From the NCBI GenBank assembly GCA_947373185.1, contig CANBWP010000004.1, forward strand, positions 1 to 64,000: a stretch of DNA of 64,000 nucleotides. The letters are read 5' to 3'. Origin of the DNA: Comamonadaceae bacterium. GTDB lineage: Bacteria > Pseudomonadota > Gammaproteobacteria > Burkholderiales > Burkholderiaceae_C. Below the pieces are notes generated by a model. The model made no database searches and was not told the origin of the DNA. It saw only the letters and a list, made by a program, of their open reading frames with translations. Both the position numbers and the translations under genes were made by a program. Numbering within the stretch: position 1 is the first letter of the stretch; each line of letters opens with the position of its first letter. Shown piece after piece: positions 33,644 to 43,693 of this stretch.

Positions 33644-34549
33644 TCAGCCAGGGCGGCGTGATGACACCACAATGCCACTCACAATCAGGCCAAAAGCCAG
33701 TGCGTGATAAAGCTGAGGCAAGTCGCCCAAAAAGACACTCGACATGATGGCGGCAAACAGCGGCGTGAGGTTGGAGAAAAAACCGGCCACTGCGGGGCCG
33801 GCCGTTTGCACGCCCAAGCCCCAGCAGCGGTAAGCCAATACGGCAGGGCCGACTGAGACAAACGCCAGCGCGGCATAGAGGGAGGGCCCCCAGGTGATGT
33901 GCGCATCGGTCAGAGCCCACTCAGCCCCGGTGAACATGCCCGCCCATCCAAGGCCGAAAATCACTTGTGCCATCAGGAAAGCAGCCCAGTGCTTGCGAAT
34001 TTCTGTGGGTTCGTTGTGCTGGCTGAGAAGCCAGCTGTAGAGTGCCCAGCAGAGTGTGGCCAACAAAATGTAAATGTCGCCCACCACAAAGTGCACGTTC
34101 AAGAGTTGTTGCCAATCGCCGCGCGACAACACAATGATCACGCCCGCAATAGAAAGCGCCGCACCCAGCCACTGCGCGCGACGCACAGGCGCTTGAAAAA
34201 ACAAGGCCCCGATGGCCAACATGAAGACGGGTGTGCTGCCGGCCACCAAGGTCACGTTCAGCGGCGTCGAGGTTTGCAGCGCTAAATATTGGAGTGCGTT
34301 GTAGCAACCGACACCCAATAAACTCAAAACCGCAAAACGGCGCCAAGCGGGCCATAGCGGGCTGCTGGGTTTGAGCAGGTGCCCGGCCATGGGCAGCAAA
34401 ATGAAAAAGGCAATCAGCCAGCGCAGAAAATTCAGGGTAATGGGCGGCACCATCTCACTGACCAGCCGGCCCACCACCGCATTGCCCGCCCACAGCAAAG
34501 GGGGCACGGTGAGCATCAAGGCCGTGCCAGGAGAGAGTTTTTGTGTCAT
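33644..34549 (-). CDS. DMT superfamily transporter (EamA)
   Basis: Integral membrane protein of 301 aa with ten hydrophobic helices. Features include LLWAGNAVVGRLVSEMVPPITLNFLRW (typical EamA opening) and the second repeat beginning near DIYILLATLCWALYSWLLS. The ATG at 34549 is preferred to a TTG at 34603. Convergent with the SDR gene, 15 bases apart. Probable metabolite exporter. Confidence 0.87.
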   Translation of the reverse strand: MTQKLSPGTALMLTVPPLLWAGNAVVGRLVSEMVPPITLNFLRWLIAFFILLPMAGHLLKPSSPLWPAWRRFAVLSLLGVGCYNALQYLALQTSTPLNVTLVAGSTPVFMLAIGALFFQAPVRRAQWLGAALSIAGVIIVLSRGDWQQLLNVHFVVGDIYILLATLCWALYSWLLSQHNEPTEIRKHWAAFLMAQVIFGLGWAGMFTGAEWALTDAHITWGPSLYAALAFVSVGPAVLAYRCWGLGVQTAGPAVAGFFSNLTPLFAAIMSSVFLGDLPQLYHALAFGLIVSGIVVSSRRPG

Positions 34550-34690
34550 GCCCGTGACTTTAACGGCATCTGCAGGATCATTGTTTGGCGCAGGGGCTTC
34601 CAAATCGTGGCAAAGTAGCGGTCATGTGATTTTGGCTCACACGCGCCCTGTCACGTTTCAATCTTGACTTCATTTTTTGAGGAGACACTC

Positions 34691-35674
34691 ATGAGCTTAG
34701 CCGTCCAAATCGACCAACACGGTGGTCCAGAACAACTCAAATTGGTCGATGTGACAGTGGGCCAGCCTGGCCCTGGCGAAATTCGCATTCGCCACAAAGC
34801 CATTGGTTTGAATTTCATCGATGTTTACCAACGCAGTGGCTTGTACACCTTGCCCATGCCCCTTAAATTGGGCATGGAAGCCTCAGGCATTGTCGAGGCC
34901 GTGGGAGAGGGCGTGACCCACCTTCAAGTCGGTGATCGTGCAGCCTATGCCAGCCAACCCCCAGGCAGCTATTGCGAAGAGCGCGTCATGCCCGCCAAAT
35001 GCGTTTGCAAATTGCCCGACGACATTTCGTTTGAAACAGGTGCAGCCATGATGCTCAAGGGCCTGACCGCGCAATACCTGCTCATGAAAACACGACCTGT
35101 TGAAGGCCTGCAAGCCGGTGACCATGTCTTGTTCCATGCGGCGGCGGGTGGTGTGGGCCTCATTGCCTGCCAATGGGGCAAGGCCTTGGGTTTCCGCATG
35201 ATTGGCACCGCAGGCTCTGACGCCAAGTGCCAGCTGGCGATCGAGAATGGCGCCGAGCATTGCATCAACTACAGCACCGACGACTTCTTGGCACGCGTCA
35301 AAGAAATCACAGGCGGTCAAGGTTTGAAAGTGGTTTACGACTCTGTAGGCAAAGACACTTGGGACAAATCACTCGACTGCTTGCGCCCCTTCGGTTTGAT
35401 GGCCACCTTCGGCAATGCCTCTGGTCCCGTGGCACCCTTTGCCCCTGGCATTTTGGGCAACAAAGGTTCTTTGTACGTCACACGTCAAACCTTGTTCAGC
35501 CACATCACCACACGCGAAAGTACCCAAGCCATGGCCGACGATTTGTTTGCGGTGGTGCAAAGCGGCAAGGTCAAAATTCACATCGATCAAACTTTTCCTT
35601 TGGCACAAGTTCAAGAGGCACACCGTGCCTTGGAAGCCCGAAAAACAACGGGTTGCACCATCCTCACGCTGTGA
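34691..35674 (+). CDS. Quinone oxidoreductase-like MDR protein
   Basis: Zinc-free medium-chain dehydrogenase of 327 aa, NADPH:quinone reductase (QorA) type. GLNFIDVYQRSGLY (about 41-54) is the QOR signature, and the NADPH-binding motif AAAGGVGLIACQWGKALG follows near 150. AGGAG precedes the ATG at 34691. It reduces quinones or alpha,beta-unsaturated carbonyls by one-electron or hydride transfer. Confidence 0.92.
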   Translation: MSLAVQIDQHGGPEQLKLVDVTVGQPGPGEIRIRHKAIGLNFIDVYQRSGLYTLPMPLKLGMEASGIVEAVGEGVTHLQVGDRAAYASQPPGSYCEERVMPAKCVCKLPDDISFETGAAMMLKGLTAQYLLMKTRPVEGLQAGDHVLFHAAAGGVGLIACQWGKALGFRMIGTAGSDAKCQLAIENGAEHCINYSTDDFLARVKEITGGQGLKVVYDSVGKDTWDKSLDCLRPFGLMATFGNASGPVAPFAPGILGNKGSLYVTRQTLFSHITTRESTQAMADDLFAVVQSGKVKIHIDQTFPLAQVQEAHRALEARKTTGCTILTL

Positions 35675-35691
35675 GTGCGAGGTGATTTACC

Positions 35692-35720
35692 AAAAAGGCA
35701 GCCGAGGCTGCCTTTTTTTT
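35692..35720. terminator. Terminator between quinone oxidoreductase and lspA (bidirectional)
   Basis: Hairpin AAAAAGGCAGC-CGAG-GCTGCCTTTTT followed by further T. The A-run on the left and the T-run on the right allow termination from both strands between two convergent genes. Confidence 0.87.
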
Positions 35721-35738
35721 GCCCTTGTCGTTGACGAC

Positions 35739-36242
35739 TTATCGACCGCGTTTCACGCGCAGCAGCTCGTCCAAGATGAGCAAACCTGCGCCAAGTGTGA
35801 TGGCGCTGTCGGCCACGTTAAAGGCAGGGAAGTGCCATGTGCCGTAATAGAAATCTAAGAAGTCAATCACATGGCTGTAGAGCAAACGATCGATCACGTT
35901 GCCAATGGCACCACCTAGCAACAAAGACAAGGCCAAGCAAAACAAAGTTTGACCGGCATGCATGCGAAGCAAATAAACCATCACGCCTGCTGCCGCCACA
36001 CCCAGTCCGGTAAAGAACCAGCGTTGCCACCCCCCGGCATCGGCCAAGAAAGAAAACGCGGCACCCGGGTTGTGAACGCGAACCAAATTGAAAAAAGAAG
36101 TGATGGGCAATGCCTCACCCAACTGGAATGCACCCACCACTGTAATTTTGGTCAACTGGTCCAGAATGAGCGTGATGAGCGCAATGCCCAACCAAAGCCA
36201 GACGCCTGACCCGGATGTGAATGCACTTTTGGATTTGGCCAT
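35739..36242 (-). CDS. lspA: Lipoprotein signal peptidase (signal peptidase II)
   Basis: Inner-membrane aspartic peptidase of 167 aa with four TM segments that cleaves prolipoproteins. The catalytic aspartates are in [18 protein letters not shown] (about 112-129) and [15 protein letters not shown] (about 138-152). [11 protein letters not shown] is also conserved. It follows ileS by 12 bases in the standard ribF-ileS-lspA cluster. Confidence 0.97.
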   Translation of the reverse strand: MAKSKSAFTSGSGVWLWLGIALITLILDQLTKITVVGAFQLGEALPITSFFNLVRVHNPGAAFSFLADAGGWQRWFFTGLGVAAAGVMVYLLRMHAGQTLFCLALSLLLGGAIGNVIDRLLYSHVIDFLDFYYGTWHFPAFNVADSAITLGAGLLILDELLRVKRGR

Positions 36243-36254
36243 TGCGCAGCTGGC

Positions 36255-39119
36255 TTAAGCGAACAAACGCTTCTCGCCCTCGCCATGCAGGTTGCTGTCA
36301 CAACGGCCGCACAGTGTGGGATGGGCTGGGTTCATGCCCACGTCAGGGGCGTAATGCCAGCAGCGATCGCACTTGGTGTCTTCACTCACGGCCACTTTGG
36401 CCACCAGGCTGTCGCCGGCTTCCAAGTTGAGTTGTGAGGTGATGAACACAAACTTCAAGTCGTTTCCTAAACTGGCCAACAGGGCATGGTCTTCGGGGCC
36501 GGCTTGCAAGGTCACAGCGGCCTGCAAAGAGGCGCCCACTTTGCCATCGGCACGCAAGGCTTCAATGTCTTTGTTCACCTGATCGCGAATTTCGCGAATG
36601 CGAGCCCATTTGGCCAGCAGCGCTTCGTTGGGCGTGCCCAAGTCGCTGTAGGTTTCCAAGAAGATCGATTCTGAGCTGCCAAAGTTTTGCCAAGCCTCTT
36701 CCGCTGTAAAGCTTAAGAATGGCGCCATCAAGCGCAGCATGGCATGTGTGATGCGATACAGCACGGTTTGAGCAGAGCGGCGGGCCAAGGATTTGGGCGC
36801 GCTGGTGTAGAGGCGGTCTTTGAGCACGTCCAAATAGAACGCACCCAAATCTTCAGAACAGTACACCTGCAACTTGGAGACCACAGGGTGGAACTCGTAG
36901 TCTTTGAAGTGCGTCAAGATGTCGGCTTGCAACTGCGCGGCACGGCTTAAAGCAAAGCGGTCAATTTCCAACAAATCGGCATCGGCCACAGTATCTTTGG
37001 CGGGGTCAAAGTCGCTCACATTGGCCAACAAGAAACGCAAGGTGTTGCGAATGCGGCGATAGGCGTCCACCACGCGCGCCAAAATTTTGTCGTCAATGTT
37101 GAGGTCGCCAGAGTAATCGGTGGAGGCCACCCACAAGCGCACAATTTCGGCGCCCATCTTGTCGCTGATCTCTTGCGGCGCCATCACATTGCCCAAGCTC
37201 TTGCTCATCTTGCGGCCTTGGCCGTCGGTGGCAAAACCGTGGGTCAACAAACCTTTGTACGGTGCACGGTCGTACAGTGCACAACCGAGCAACAAAGAGC
37301 TGTGGAACCAGCCGCGGTGTTGGTCGTGGCCTTCCAAATACAAGTCAGCTTCTGGGCCTGCGTCATGGAAAGGGTTGCGATCGTACGCATCTTTGTGACT
37401 GCCGCGCAGCACGTGTTGGAAGGTAGAACCGGAGTCAAACCAGACTTCCAAAATGTCGGTGCTCTTGGTGTAGTTGGGCGCATCGGCGGCACCCAAAATT
37501 TCTTCGGCCGTCACGCGGCTCCAAGCTTCAATGCCGCCTTTTTCAACGATGTTGGCCGCTTGGTCCAGGATTTCCATGGTGCGGGGATGCAACTCGCCTG
37601 AGTCTTTGTGCAAGAAGAAGGGCACGGGCACGCCCCAGCTGCGTTGACGAGAGATACACCAGTCAGGGCGGTTGGCAATCATGTCGCGCAATCGGGTCTT
37701 GCCGTTTTCGGGATAGAAGTGGGTTTGGTCGATGGCATCGAGGGCCAACTGACGCAAAGTCTTCGGGGCTTTGTCTTTGGTGAAGACGCCAGGACCTTCG
37801 TCCATGCGCACAAACCACTGCGCTGCAGCGCGGTAGATCACGGGCGTTTTGTGGCGCCAGCAGTGCGGGTAGCTGTGGGTGATGCCATAGGTGGCCATGA
37901 GGCGATTGCTTTCGCCCAGCACTTCAATGATGCGGGGGCAAGCTTTCCAAATGTTCATGCCGCCAAACAAGGGCAGGTCGTCGGCATAGCTGCCGTTGCC
38001 TTGAACAGGGTTCAAGATGTCGTCATAAGCCATGCCATTGGCCACGCAAGAGTTGAAGTCATCCACACCATAAGCGGGAGACGAGTGAACGATGCCGGTG
38101 CCGTCTTGCGCGCTGACGTACTCGGCCACATACACAGGCGAGAAACGTTTGTAGCCTTCATGCACATCGTACAAAGGGTGTTTGAAGTTCAAGCCGCCCA
38201 ATTTGTCGCCGGTGGTGGTGGCCACCACTTGGCCTTCAAGCTTGTAGCGTTCTAAACATTTCTCGACCAAGGATTCAGCCAGAACCAATGCGCCTTTTTC
38301 GGTGTTCACCAAGGCGTAAACCAATTCGGGGTTCACATTCAATGCTTGGTTGGCTGGCAGGGTCCATGCGGTGGTGGTCCAGATCACCGCAAAGGCTGAT
38401 TTGGCGGTGCCATCTGTGCCTGGCAATTCTTGCAAACCAAAAGCCTTGGCCAATGCGGCGTTGTCGGTCGCTTCAAAGGCCACGTCCAAGGTGTCGCTCT
38501 TTTTGTCGGCGTATTCAATTTCAAACTCGGCCAAAGAAGAGCCGCAATCGAAGCACCAGTAAACGGGCTTCAAACCGCGGTAGACAAAGCCACGCTCGAT
38601 GACGCGTTTGAAGGCGCGGATTTCACCGGCCTCGTTGGCAAAGTCCATGGTGCGATAGGGACGTTCCCAATCACCCAACACACCCAAGCGTTTGAAGTCT
38701 TCACGCTGTTGGTCAATTTGCTCGGTGGCAAAGGCGCGACTCTTGGCTTGCATGTCGTCGCGGCTCAGTTTGCGACCATGCAATTTTTCAATCGCGTTTT
38801 CAATGGGCAAACCGTGGCAGTCCCAACCGGGAATGTATTGCGCATCAAAGCCAGCCAATTGCTTGGACTTGACGATCATGTCTTTGAGCACTTTGTTCAG
38901 CGCGTGACCAATGTGCAATTTGCCATTGGCGTAAGGGGGGCCATCGTGCAACACAAACAAGGGTGCACCTTGGCGAGCCACACGCAGTTTTTTGTACAAA
39001 CCTTGATCGCTCCAAGCTTTGGCCCAGGCTGGCTCACGCTTGGGCAAGTCGCCGCGCATCGCAAACGCGGTGTCGGGCATGTTCAGGGTGGCACGGTAAT
39101 TTGTTTTTTGTTCGGACAT
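36255..39119 (-). CDS. ileS: Isoleucyl-tRNA synthetase
   Basis: Class I aminoacyl-tRNA synthetase of 954 aa. The HIGH motif is [16 protein letters not shown] (about 60-75), WDCHGLPIE follows, the editing domain is in the middle, KMSKS occurs in [10 protein letters not shown], and a C-terminal zinc ribbon reads [12 protein letters not shown] ... CGRCDSNL. Full length. ribF lies 11 bases upstream. Confidence 0.98.
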   Translation of the reverse strand: MSEQKTNYRATLNMPDTAFAMRGDLPKREPAWAKAWSDQGLYKKLRVARQGAPLFVLHDGPPYANGKLHIGHALNKVLKDMIVKSKQLAGFDAQYIPGWDCHGLPIENAIEKLHGRKLSRDDMQAKSRAFATEQIDQQREDFKRLGVLGDWERPYRTMDFANEAGEIRAFKRVIERGFVYRGLKPVYWCFDCGSSLAEFEIEYADKKSDTLDVAFEATDNAALAKAFGLQELPGTDGTAKSAFAVIWTTTAWTLPANQALNVNPELVYALVNTEKGALVLAESLVEKCLERYKLEGQVVATTTGDKLGGLNFKHPLYDVHEGYKRFSPVYVAEYVSAQDGTGIVHSSPAYGVDDFNSCVANGMAYDDILNPVQGNGSYADDLPLFGGMNIWKACPRIIEVLGESNRLMATYGITHSYPHCWRHKTPVIYRAAAQWFVRMDEGPGVFTKDKAPKTLRQLALDAIDQTHFYPENGKTRLRDMIANRPDWCISRQRSWGVPVPFFLHKDSGELHPRTMEILDQAANIVEKGGIEAWSRVTAEEILGAADAPNYTKSTDILEVWFDSGSTFQHVLRGSHKDAYDRNPFHDAGPEADLYLEGHDQHRGWFHSSLLLGCALYDRAPYKGLLTHGFATDGQGRKMSKSLGNVMAPQEISDKMGAEIVRLWVASTDYSGDLNIDDKILARVVDAYRRIRNTLRFLLANVSDFDPAKDTVADADLLEIDRFALSRAAQLQADILTHFKDYEFHPVVSKLQVYCSEDLGAFYLDVLKDRLYTSAPKSLARRSAQTVLYRITHAMLRLMAPFLSFTAEEAWQNFGSSESIFLETYSDLGTPNEALLAKWARIREIRDQVNKDIEALRADGKVGASLQAAVTLQAGPEDHALLASLGNDLKFVFITSQLNLEAGDSLVAKVAVSEDTKCDRCWHYAPDVGMNPAHPTLCGRCDSNLHGEGEKRLFA

Positions 39120-39130
39120 TGTTCAAAGCG

Positions 39131-40156
39131 TCATTTGGAAGGGGCCTGCAACGAGGCATATCTTGCAGCGAAAAAAGCACGGGCATCGTCACAGTCCTTG
39201 GCAATGCCGACAGTCAGGGCTTCCAAGCTGTCGTACTTGAGTTCGTCGTGGAGTTTGTGCAGCAAGTCAACTCGGATGATTTTACCGTAGCCCCCTTCGG
39301 GCCCGATGCTGTCTGGCCAGTCAAGACAATGTGTTTCCAGAAGCACCCGGCCACCGTTCACATCGTTGGGGTCCAAGGAAGGGCGAATGCCCAAATTGGC
39401 CACGCCAGGCAGGGGCTCGGGCATTAAGCCGTGCACTTCCACATTGAAAATGCCGCTGGCCGCGGGTTTCCAGTGGCTGAAACGCAAATTGAGGGTTCGA
39501 AAGCCGTCATCGGCGCCTTCTGACGAGGCACCTAAGCCACGGCCTAACTTTCGGCCATGCACAACGTGACCACTGACACTGTAGGGGCGGCCCAAAAGAC
39601 GCGCCACGCCGTCCATGTCGCCACAGCTCAGCGCATCCCGCACAGCGGAGCTCGAAACACGCAGGCCATGGACCTCGTAGCTGTTCATCCGGGCCACGTC
39701 AAAGCCTTGTTGCTGGCCAGCTGCGTCCAGCATGGCGTAATCGCCCGCGCGTTTGGCGCCAAAACGGAAATCGTCGCCCACCAACAAGTACTTCACGCCC
39801 AAGCCCTTCACCAAAACCCGCTGAATGAAGTCCGCAGGGGTTTGGCTGGCCAGGCGTTCGTCAAAGGGTAGCACCACCACTTGGTCAATGCCGCAGCGTT
39901 CAAGTTCTAGCAATTTGTCGCGCAGCGTGGCAATGCGGGCTGGCGCCAATTCGGGCTTGTTGTGCAATTTTGCGAAAAAGTCGCGGGGGTGGGGCTCGAA
40001 GGTCATCACACAGCTGGGCACGCCGCGGTGCGCAGCTTCATTTTTCAAAAGCGCAAGCATGGCTTGGTGGCCGCGGTGGACACCGTCAAAATTACCAATC
40101 GTCAAGGCACACTGAGTGGCCCTGTCGGGATGGTTAAAGCCGCGAAATACCTTCAT
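39131..40156 (-). CDS. ribF: Bifunctional riboflavin kinase / FMN adenylyltransferase
   Basis: Protein of 341 aa making FMN and FAD from riboflavin. The N-terminal nucleotidyltransferase domain has GNFDGVHRGHQAML (about 22-35) and YLLVGDDFRFGAKRAGDY. The C-terminal flavokinase domain has GRPYSVSGHVVHGRKLGR and PGVANLGIRPS. First gene of the ribF-ileS-lspA cluster. Confidence 0.97.
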   Translation of the reverse strand: MKVFRGFNHPDRATQCALTIGNFDGVHRGHQAMLALLKNEAAHRGVPSCVMTFEPHPRDFFAKLHNKPELAPARIATLRDKLLELERCGIDQVVVLPFDERLASQTPADFIQRVLVKGLGVKYLLVGDDFRFGAKRAGDYAMLDAAGQQQGFDVARMNSYEVHGLRVSSSAVRDALSCGDMDGVARLLGRPYSVSGHVVHGRKLGRGLGASSEGADDGFRTLNLRFSHWKPAASGIFNVEVHGLMPEPLPGVANLGIRPSLDPNDVNGGRVLLETHCLDWPDSIGPEGGYGKIIRVDLLHKLHDELKYDSLEALTVGIAKDCDDARAFFAARYASLQAPSK

Positions 40157-40213
40157 GCCTGTGGTGTGTGATGCTGGAATTCAATGGGCTCTATTGTGAC
40201 CCACTTCAGGGCC

Positions 40214-40240
40214 ATGAAAAAACCGCCACGAGGGCGGTTT
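40214..40240 (-). terminator. Terminator after the acyl-CoA dehydrogenase pair
   Basis: On the minus strand, AAACCGCC / GGCGGTTT stem with a five-base loop followed by six T. It lies between the stop of the small dehydrogenase gene (40291) and the ribF start. Confidence 0.85.
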
Positions 40241-40290
40241 CAGGCCATGCCAAAGCATTGCGCAAACAATGCGATGGCAGGTTGAAAGAC

Positions 40291-41406
40291 CTAGGCAAAA
40301 ACGCCTGCTGTGTCCTGCATGCTGTTGGACACTTCGCCCAAGTGGTGCAGGGTGTCGCCAAAGGTCATTTCGAGTTGCGTTAATTTCTTGAAGTAGTGGC
40401 TGACGATGTACTCGTCCGTGACGCCAATGCCGCCGTGCAATTGAACCGATTGCTGGCCCACAAAGCGCATGGAATTGCCCAACTGGTACTTGGCACGGGC
40501 CAGCGCTTGATGGCGCTCTGCCGCTGCTGTGTTCAGTTTCAAGCTGGCGTAGTAGCTCATGGAGCGGCCCAGTTCCAATTGCATCTTCATGTCGGCCACA
40601 CGGTGACGCAGGGCTTGGAAGGTGGCAATGGTGGTGTTGAACTGCTTGCGTGTGTTCATGTAGTCCACGGTGATGGCCATGGTTTTGTCCATCACGCCCA
40701 CCGCTTCGGCGCACACACTGGCAATGCCAATGTCGACGGCGTGGCTGAGGGCTGTCTGGCCATCCAAGCTGACCAAGCTGGCAGGTGATTGGTTGAGCGT
40801 CAACTCGGCAGCACGCGCGCCGTCTTGGGTCACATAACCCGATGTGGCAGAACCCTTGGCGCCTTTGGCCACCAAGAACAAAGCCATTTTGCCTGCGGCC
40901 ATCGCGGGCACCAAAAAGGCGTCGGCATGGTCGCCTGCAGCCACCACACTCTTGGTGCCGGTGATGTTCCACTGGCCATCTTGCTGCTGCGCTTGCGCGT
41001 CGCACTTGCTGATGTTGTAGCGAGACTTGCGCTCTTGATGCGCCAACACCACAAGTGCTTCGCCGCCTGCAATTTTGGGCAACCATTCAGCTTTGAGTGC
41101 TTCGGGAGCGTAGCCTTCTAAGACGGCGCCTGAAATCAAGGCTTGCTGAACGGGCTCCAGCACAATGCCGCGGCCCAGCTCTTCCATCACCACCATGCCT
41201 TCAACCGGGCCCATGCCCATGCCGCCATGGTCTTCGCTGATGTACAGGCCGCACAGGCCTAATTCGGCCAGTTCGGTGTAGGCTGCACGGTCAAAGCCGC
41301 CAGCGCTGGTAATTTCGCGGCGGCGGTCAAAGGTGTAGCCCTTGTCCACCCATTTGCGCACCGCGTCACGCAGTTGTTCTTGGTCGTCTGAAAAATCGAA
41401 ATCCAT
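40291..41406 (-). CDS. Acyl-CoA dehydrogenase, PimD-like small subunit
   Basis: Acyl-CoA dehydrogenase-family protein of 371 aa, resembling the small subunit of pimeloyl-CoA dehydrogenase. It opens DFDFSDDQEQLRDAVRKWVD; GLYISEDHGGMGMGPVEG lies in the N-terminal domain and RFVGQQSVQLHGGIGVTDEY near the end. The usual catalytic IYEG glutamate segment is absent, as expected if it works as a non-catalytic or regulatory partner in a heteromer with the gene 26 bases upstream. Role in beta-oxidation of dicarboxylic, fatty or aromatic-derived acyl-CoAs is inferred. Confidence 0.85.
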   Translation of the reverse strand: MDFDFSDDQEQLRDAVRKWVDKGYTFDRRREITSAGGFDRAAYTELAELGLCGLYISEDHGGMGMGPVEGMVVMEELGRGIVLEPVQQALISGAVLEGYAPEALKAEWLPKIAGGEALVVLAHQERKSRYNISKCDAQAQQQDGQWNITGTKSVVAAGDHADAFLVPAMAAGKMALFLVAKGAKGSATSGYVTQDGARAAELTLNQSPASLVSLDGQTALSHAVDIGIASVCAEAVGVMDKTMAITVDYMNTRKQFNTTIATFQALRHRVADMKMQLELGRSMSYYASLKLNTAAAERHQALARAKYQLGNSMRFVGQQSVQLHGGIGVTDEYIVSHYFKKLTQLEMTFGDTLHHLGEVSNSMQDTAGVFA

Positions 41407-41432
41407 GATCTGTCCTTGTACGGTTCAATGAA

Positions 41433-42614
41433 TCAACCCAAAACCACTTGAGCCACGATGTTGCGCTGCACTTCATTGCTGCCGCCATAAATCGTGGTCT
41501 TACGCATGTTGAAATAGTTGGCAGCCAAAGGTGCATTCGACACCTCGTGGCCTGGAAAATCGCCTTGCCAACCTGCATCCATGGCTTCAAAGATGAAGGG
41601 CAGGCTGTAGGGGCCAGCGGCCAACATCATGAGTTCGCTGTAGCGCTGTTGAATTTCGCTGCCCTTGATTTTCAAGAGGCCTGCAATGTCGAGGGAGTTC
41701 TTGCCAGATTTCTCGGCAGACAACACTCGCAACACCAGCATTTCCAAAGCCACGATGTCGACTTCGAGTTTGGCGATTTCATCGCGGAAACGCATGTCGT
41801 CGTACACGCCTTCAGCTTTGGCAATGCGCTTGAGGCGCTCGAGTTCGCGCTTGGCGCGGTTCACATCGGCAATGTTGGTGCGTTCGTGGGCCAACAAATG
41901 CTTGGCGTAGTTCCAGCCTTTGTTTTCTTCACCGATCAAGTTTTCGGCGGGCACTTCGACGTTGTCAAACCAGACTTCGTTCACTTCGCATTCGCCATCC
42001 AGCAATTTGATGGGGCGGACGGTAATGCCGGGGGTCTTCATGTCAATCAACAAGAAAGAGATGCCGGTTTGGGGCTTGCCTTCGTTGCTGGTGCGGACCA
42101 AGCAGAAAATCCACTCGCCGTATTGGCCCAGGGTGGTCCATGTTTTTTGGCCGTTGACGATGTACTTGTCGCCCACACGTTCGGCACGTGTTTTGAGGGA
42201 GGCCAAGTCGGAGCCGGAACCTGGCTCGGAGTAGCCTTGGCTCCACCACACTTCGCCGCTGGCGATGCCCGGCAAGAAACGCTTTTGTTGTTCAGCATTG
42301 CCAAAGGCCATGATGACGGGGGCCACCATCACAGGGCCGAAAGGCACCACGCGCGGTGCACCGGCCAAGGCGCATTCTTCTTCGAACAAGTGCTTTTGCA
42401 CAGCCGTCCAACCTGGACCGCCAAATTGCGCTGGCCAACCCCAACCGAGCCAGCCTTTTTTACCCAAAATTTTGGCCCAGCGTTGCAAATCATCGCGCGA
42501 AAGGCGCATGGCACTGTGGACTTTTTTCGAAATGTCGGCGGGTAAATTTGCTTTAACCCAAGCGCGAATTTCTTCGCGGAAGGCGAGCTCTTCGGGTGTG
42601 AATGCCAAATCCAT
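41433..42614 (-). CDS. Acyl-CoA dehydrogenase, PimC-like large subunit
   Basis: Acyl-CoA dehydrogenase of 393 aa like pimeloyl-CoA dehydrogenase large subunits. It has GYSEPGSGSDLASLKTRAE (FAD/substrate loop, about 131-149), VNGQKTWTTLGQYGEW, and the C-terminal motif TTIYGGSNEVQRNIVAQ. It introduces the alpha,beta double bond using FAD, with ETF as acceptor. Paired with the small-subunit gene. A palindrome in its promoter gap (42665-42676) may be an operator. Confidence 0.9.
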   Translation of the reverse strand: MDLAFTPEELAFREEIRAWVKANLPADISKKVHSAMRLSRDDLQRWAKILGKKGWLGWGWPAQFGGPGWTAVQKHLFEEECALAGAPRVVPFGPVMVAPVIMAFGNAEQQKRFLPGIASGEVWWSQGYSEPGSGSDLASLKTRAERVGDKYIVNGQKTWTTLGQYGEWIFCLVRTSNEGKPQTGISFLLIDMKTPGITVRPIKLLDGECEVNEVWFDNVEVPAENLIGEENKGWNYAKHLLAHERTNIADVNRAKRELERLKRIAKAEGVYDDMRFRDEIAKLEVDIVALEMLVLRVLSAEKSGKNSLDIAGLLKIKGSEIQQRYSELMMLAAGPYSLPFIFEAMDAGWQGDFPGHEVSNAPLAANYFNMRKTTIYGGSNEVQRNIVAQVVLG

Positions 42615-42664
42615 GAAATGTGTCTCCGGTCAAAGCCAGTCAGAATAGGAAAGATGCGTTTTTA

Positions 42665-42676
42665 GCACGACCGTGC
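42665..42676. promoter_or_regulatory. Candidate operator palindrome GCACG-AC-CGTGC
   Basis: Inverted repeat GCACG-AC-CGTGC in the 166-base divergent gap between the acyl-CoA dehydrogenase pair and purN, 51 bases upstream of the dehydrogenase start. Position and symmetry would suit a TetR- or GntR-type fatty-acid regulator; the regulator is unknown. Confidence 0.35.
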
Positions 42677-42780
42677 GTAAATAGCCTGTCTTGGCAGCGA
42701 CAAATTTGAATTTGGCGCCTGCAGTGCAGGGATAATCCTTAGATATTTTGAAATAAGCGCTGGCTGCCTGCTGGGTATTT

Positions 42781-43428
42781 GTGAAAAACATCGTGATTTT
42801 GATTTCTGGAACGGGCTCCAACATGGCGGCCATCGTTCAAGCGGCACACCAAGGCCAATGGCAAGCTCGTTTGGGGGTGCGAATCGCTGCGGTCATCAGC
42901 AACAAGCCCGAGGCTGCTGGTTTAAGCTGGGTGCACACGCAAGCGCCGTTGCCCAACATCGCCACCGAGGTGCTGGCTCACACCCAATTCGAGTCGCGTG
43001 AGGCCTTTGACGAGGCTTTGATGGCGCGCATTGATGAGCACGCCCCCGATTTGGTGGTGCTGGCCGGCTTCATGCGCATTTTGACGCCAGCATTTGTGAC
43101 CCATTACGAGGGGCGTTTGATCAACATTCATCCGTCTTTGTTGCCTGACTTCGCGGGACTGAACACGCACCAGCGGGCCATCGATGCGGGCTGTCAATTT
43201 GCAGGTGCGACGGTGCACCAAGTGACCGCTGAATTGGACCATGGCCAGATCTTGGCGCAAGCCCGTGTCCCTGTTCTGCCAGACGACACCGCCGTCACCC
43301 TGGCAGCCAGAGTGCTCGTGCAGGAGCACCTCATTTATCCGGCGGCCGTTGAGGCTTTCTTCACGCCTTCAACCAGTCCGCTTTCAACGGCAGGCCGCTC
43401 GGTACCCAGCCAAGTAAAACGAGGCTGA
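42781..43428 (+). CDS. purN: Phosphoribosylglycinamide formyltransferase (GART)
   Basis: Folate-dependent purine-synthesis enzyme of 215 aa. The N-terminus ILISGTGSNMAAIVQA binds phosphate, the active site shows INIHPSLLPDFAG (about 118-130) and HQVTAELDHGQILAQ (about 143-157). It starts with GTG. The family core ends near AVEAFF (about 199), and the last 16 residues form an unconserved tail that overlaps the end of the convergent DUF1653 gene. Confidence 0.96.
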   Translation: MKNIVILISGTGSNMAAIVQAAHQGQWQARLGVRIAAVISNKPEAAGLSWVHTQAPLPNIATEVLAHTQFESREAFDEALMARIDEHAPDLVVLAGFMRILTPAFVTHYEGRLINIHPSLLPDFAGLNTHQRAIDAGCQFAGATVHQVTAELDHGQILAQARVPVLPDDTAVTLAARVLVQEHLIYPAAVEAFFTPSTSPLSTAGRSVPSQVKRG

Positions 43429-43637
43429 ACGATGCCTTGGATCTCGACGGTTTCATTGAACATGGCCGCGGGCCTGACCCACAGGCCCTGCTCGCCATAA
43501 AGGGCCTTGTACAGTGTCATGGGTTCTAAGGACTCGCTGTGCCGCACTGTGCCGAGCACTTGGTACAGTAAATTTTTGTAGTGCCGGTAGAAGCCCGGTG
43601 GTGTCTCGATCAGAGGCGGTAAGCTTTCTTCTTGCAT
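43335..43637 (-). CDS. DUF1653 domain protein
   Basis: Small protein of 100 aa. The DUF1653 core is clear: GFYRHYKNLLYQVLGTVRHSE (as residues 15-35), LYKALYGEQGLWVRPAAMF (about 43-61) and PRFTWLG (about 71-77). The last 23 residues are unconserved and overlap the 3' end of purN by 94 bases on the opposite strand. Function unknown. Confidence 0.8.
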   Translation of the reverse strand: MQEESLPPLIETPPGFYRHYKNLLYQVLGTVRHSESLEPMTLYKALYGEQGLWVRPAAMFNETVEIQGIVQPRFTWLGTERPAVESGLVEGVKKASTAAG

Positions 43638-43693
43638 GGGTTCTGACTTCAGAAGTCTCCAATGTGTGTGTGTCGGTGGGACAATAGCAGGCT

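Noticed and set aside
41448-42545. Long open frame antisense to the acyl-CoA dehydrogenase large subunit
   Set aside because: Shadow of codon bias in a well-supported gene; no motif, no ribosome site.
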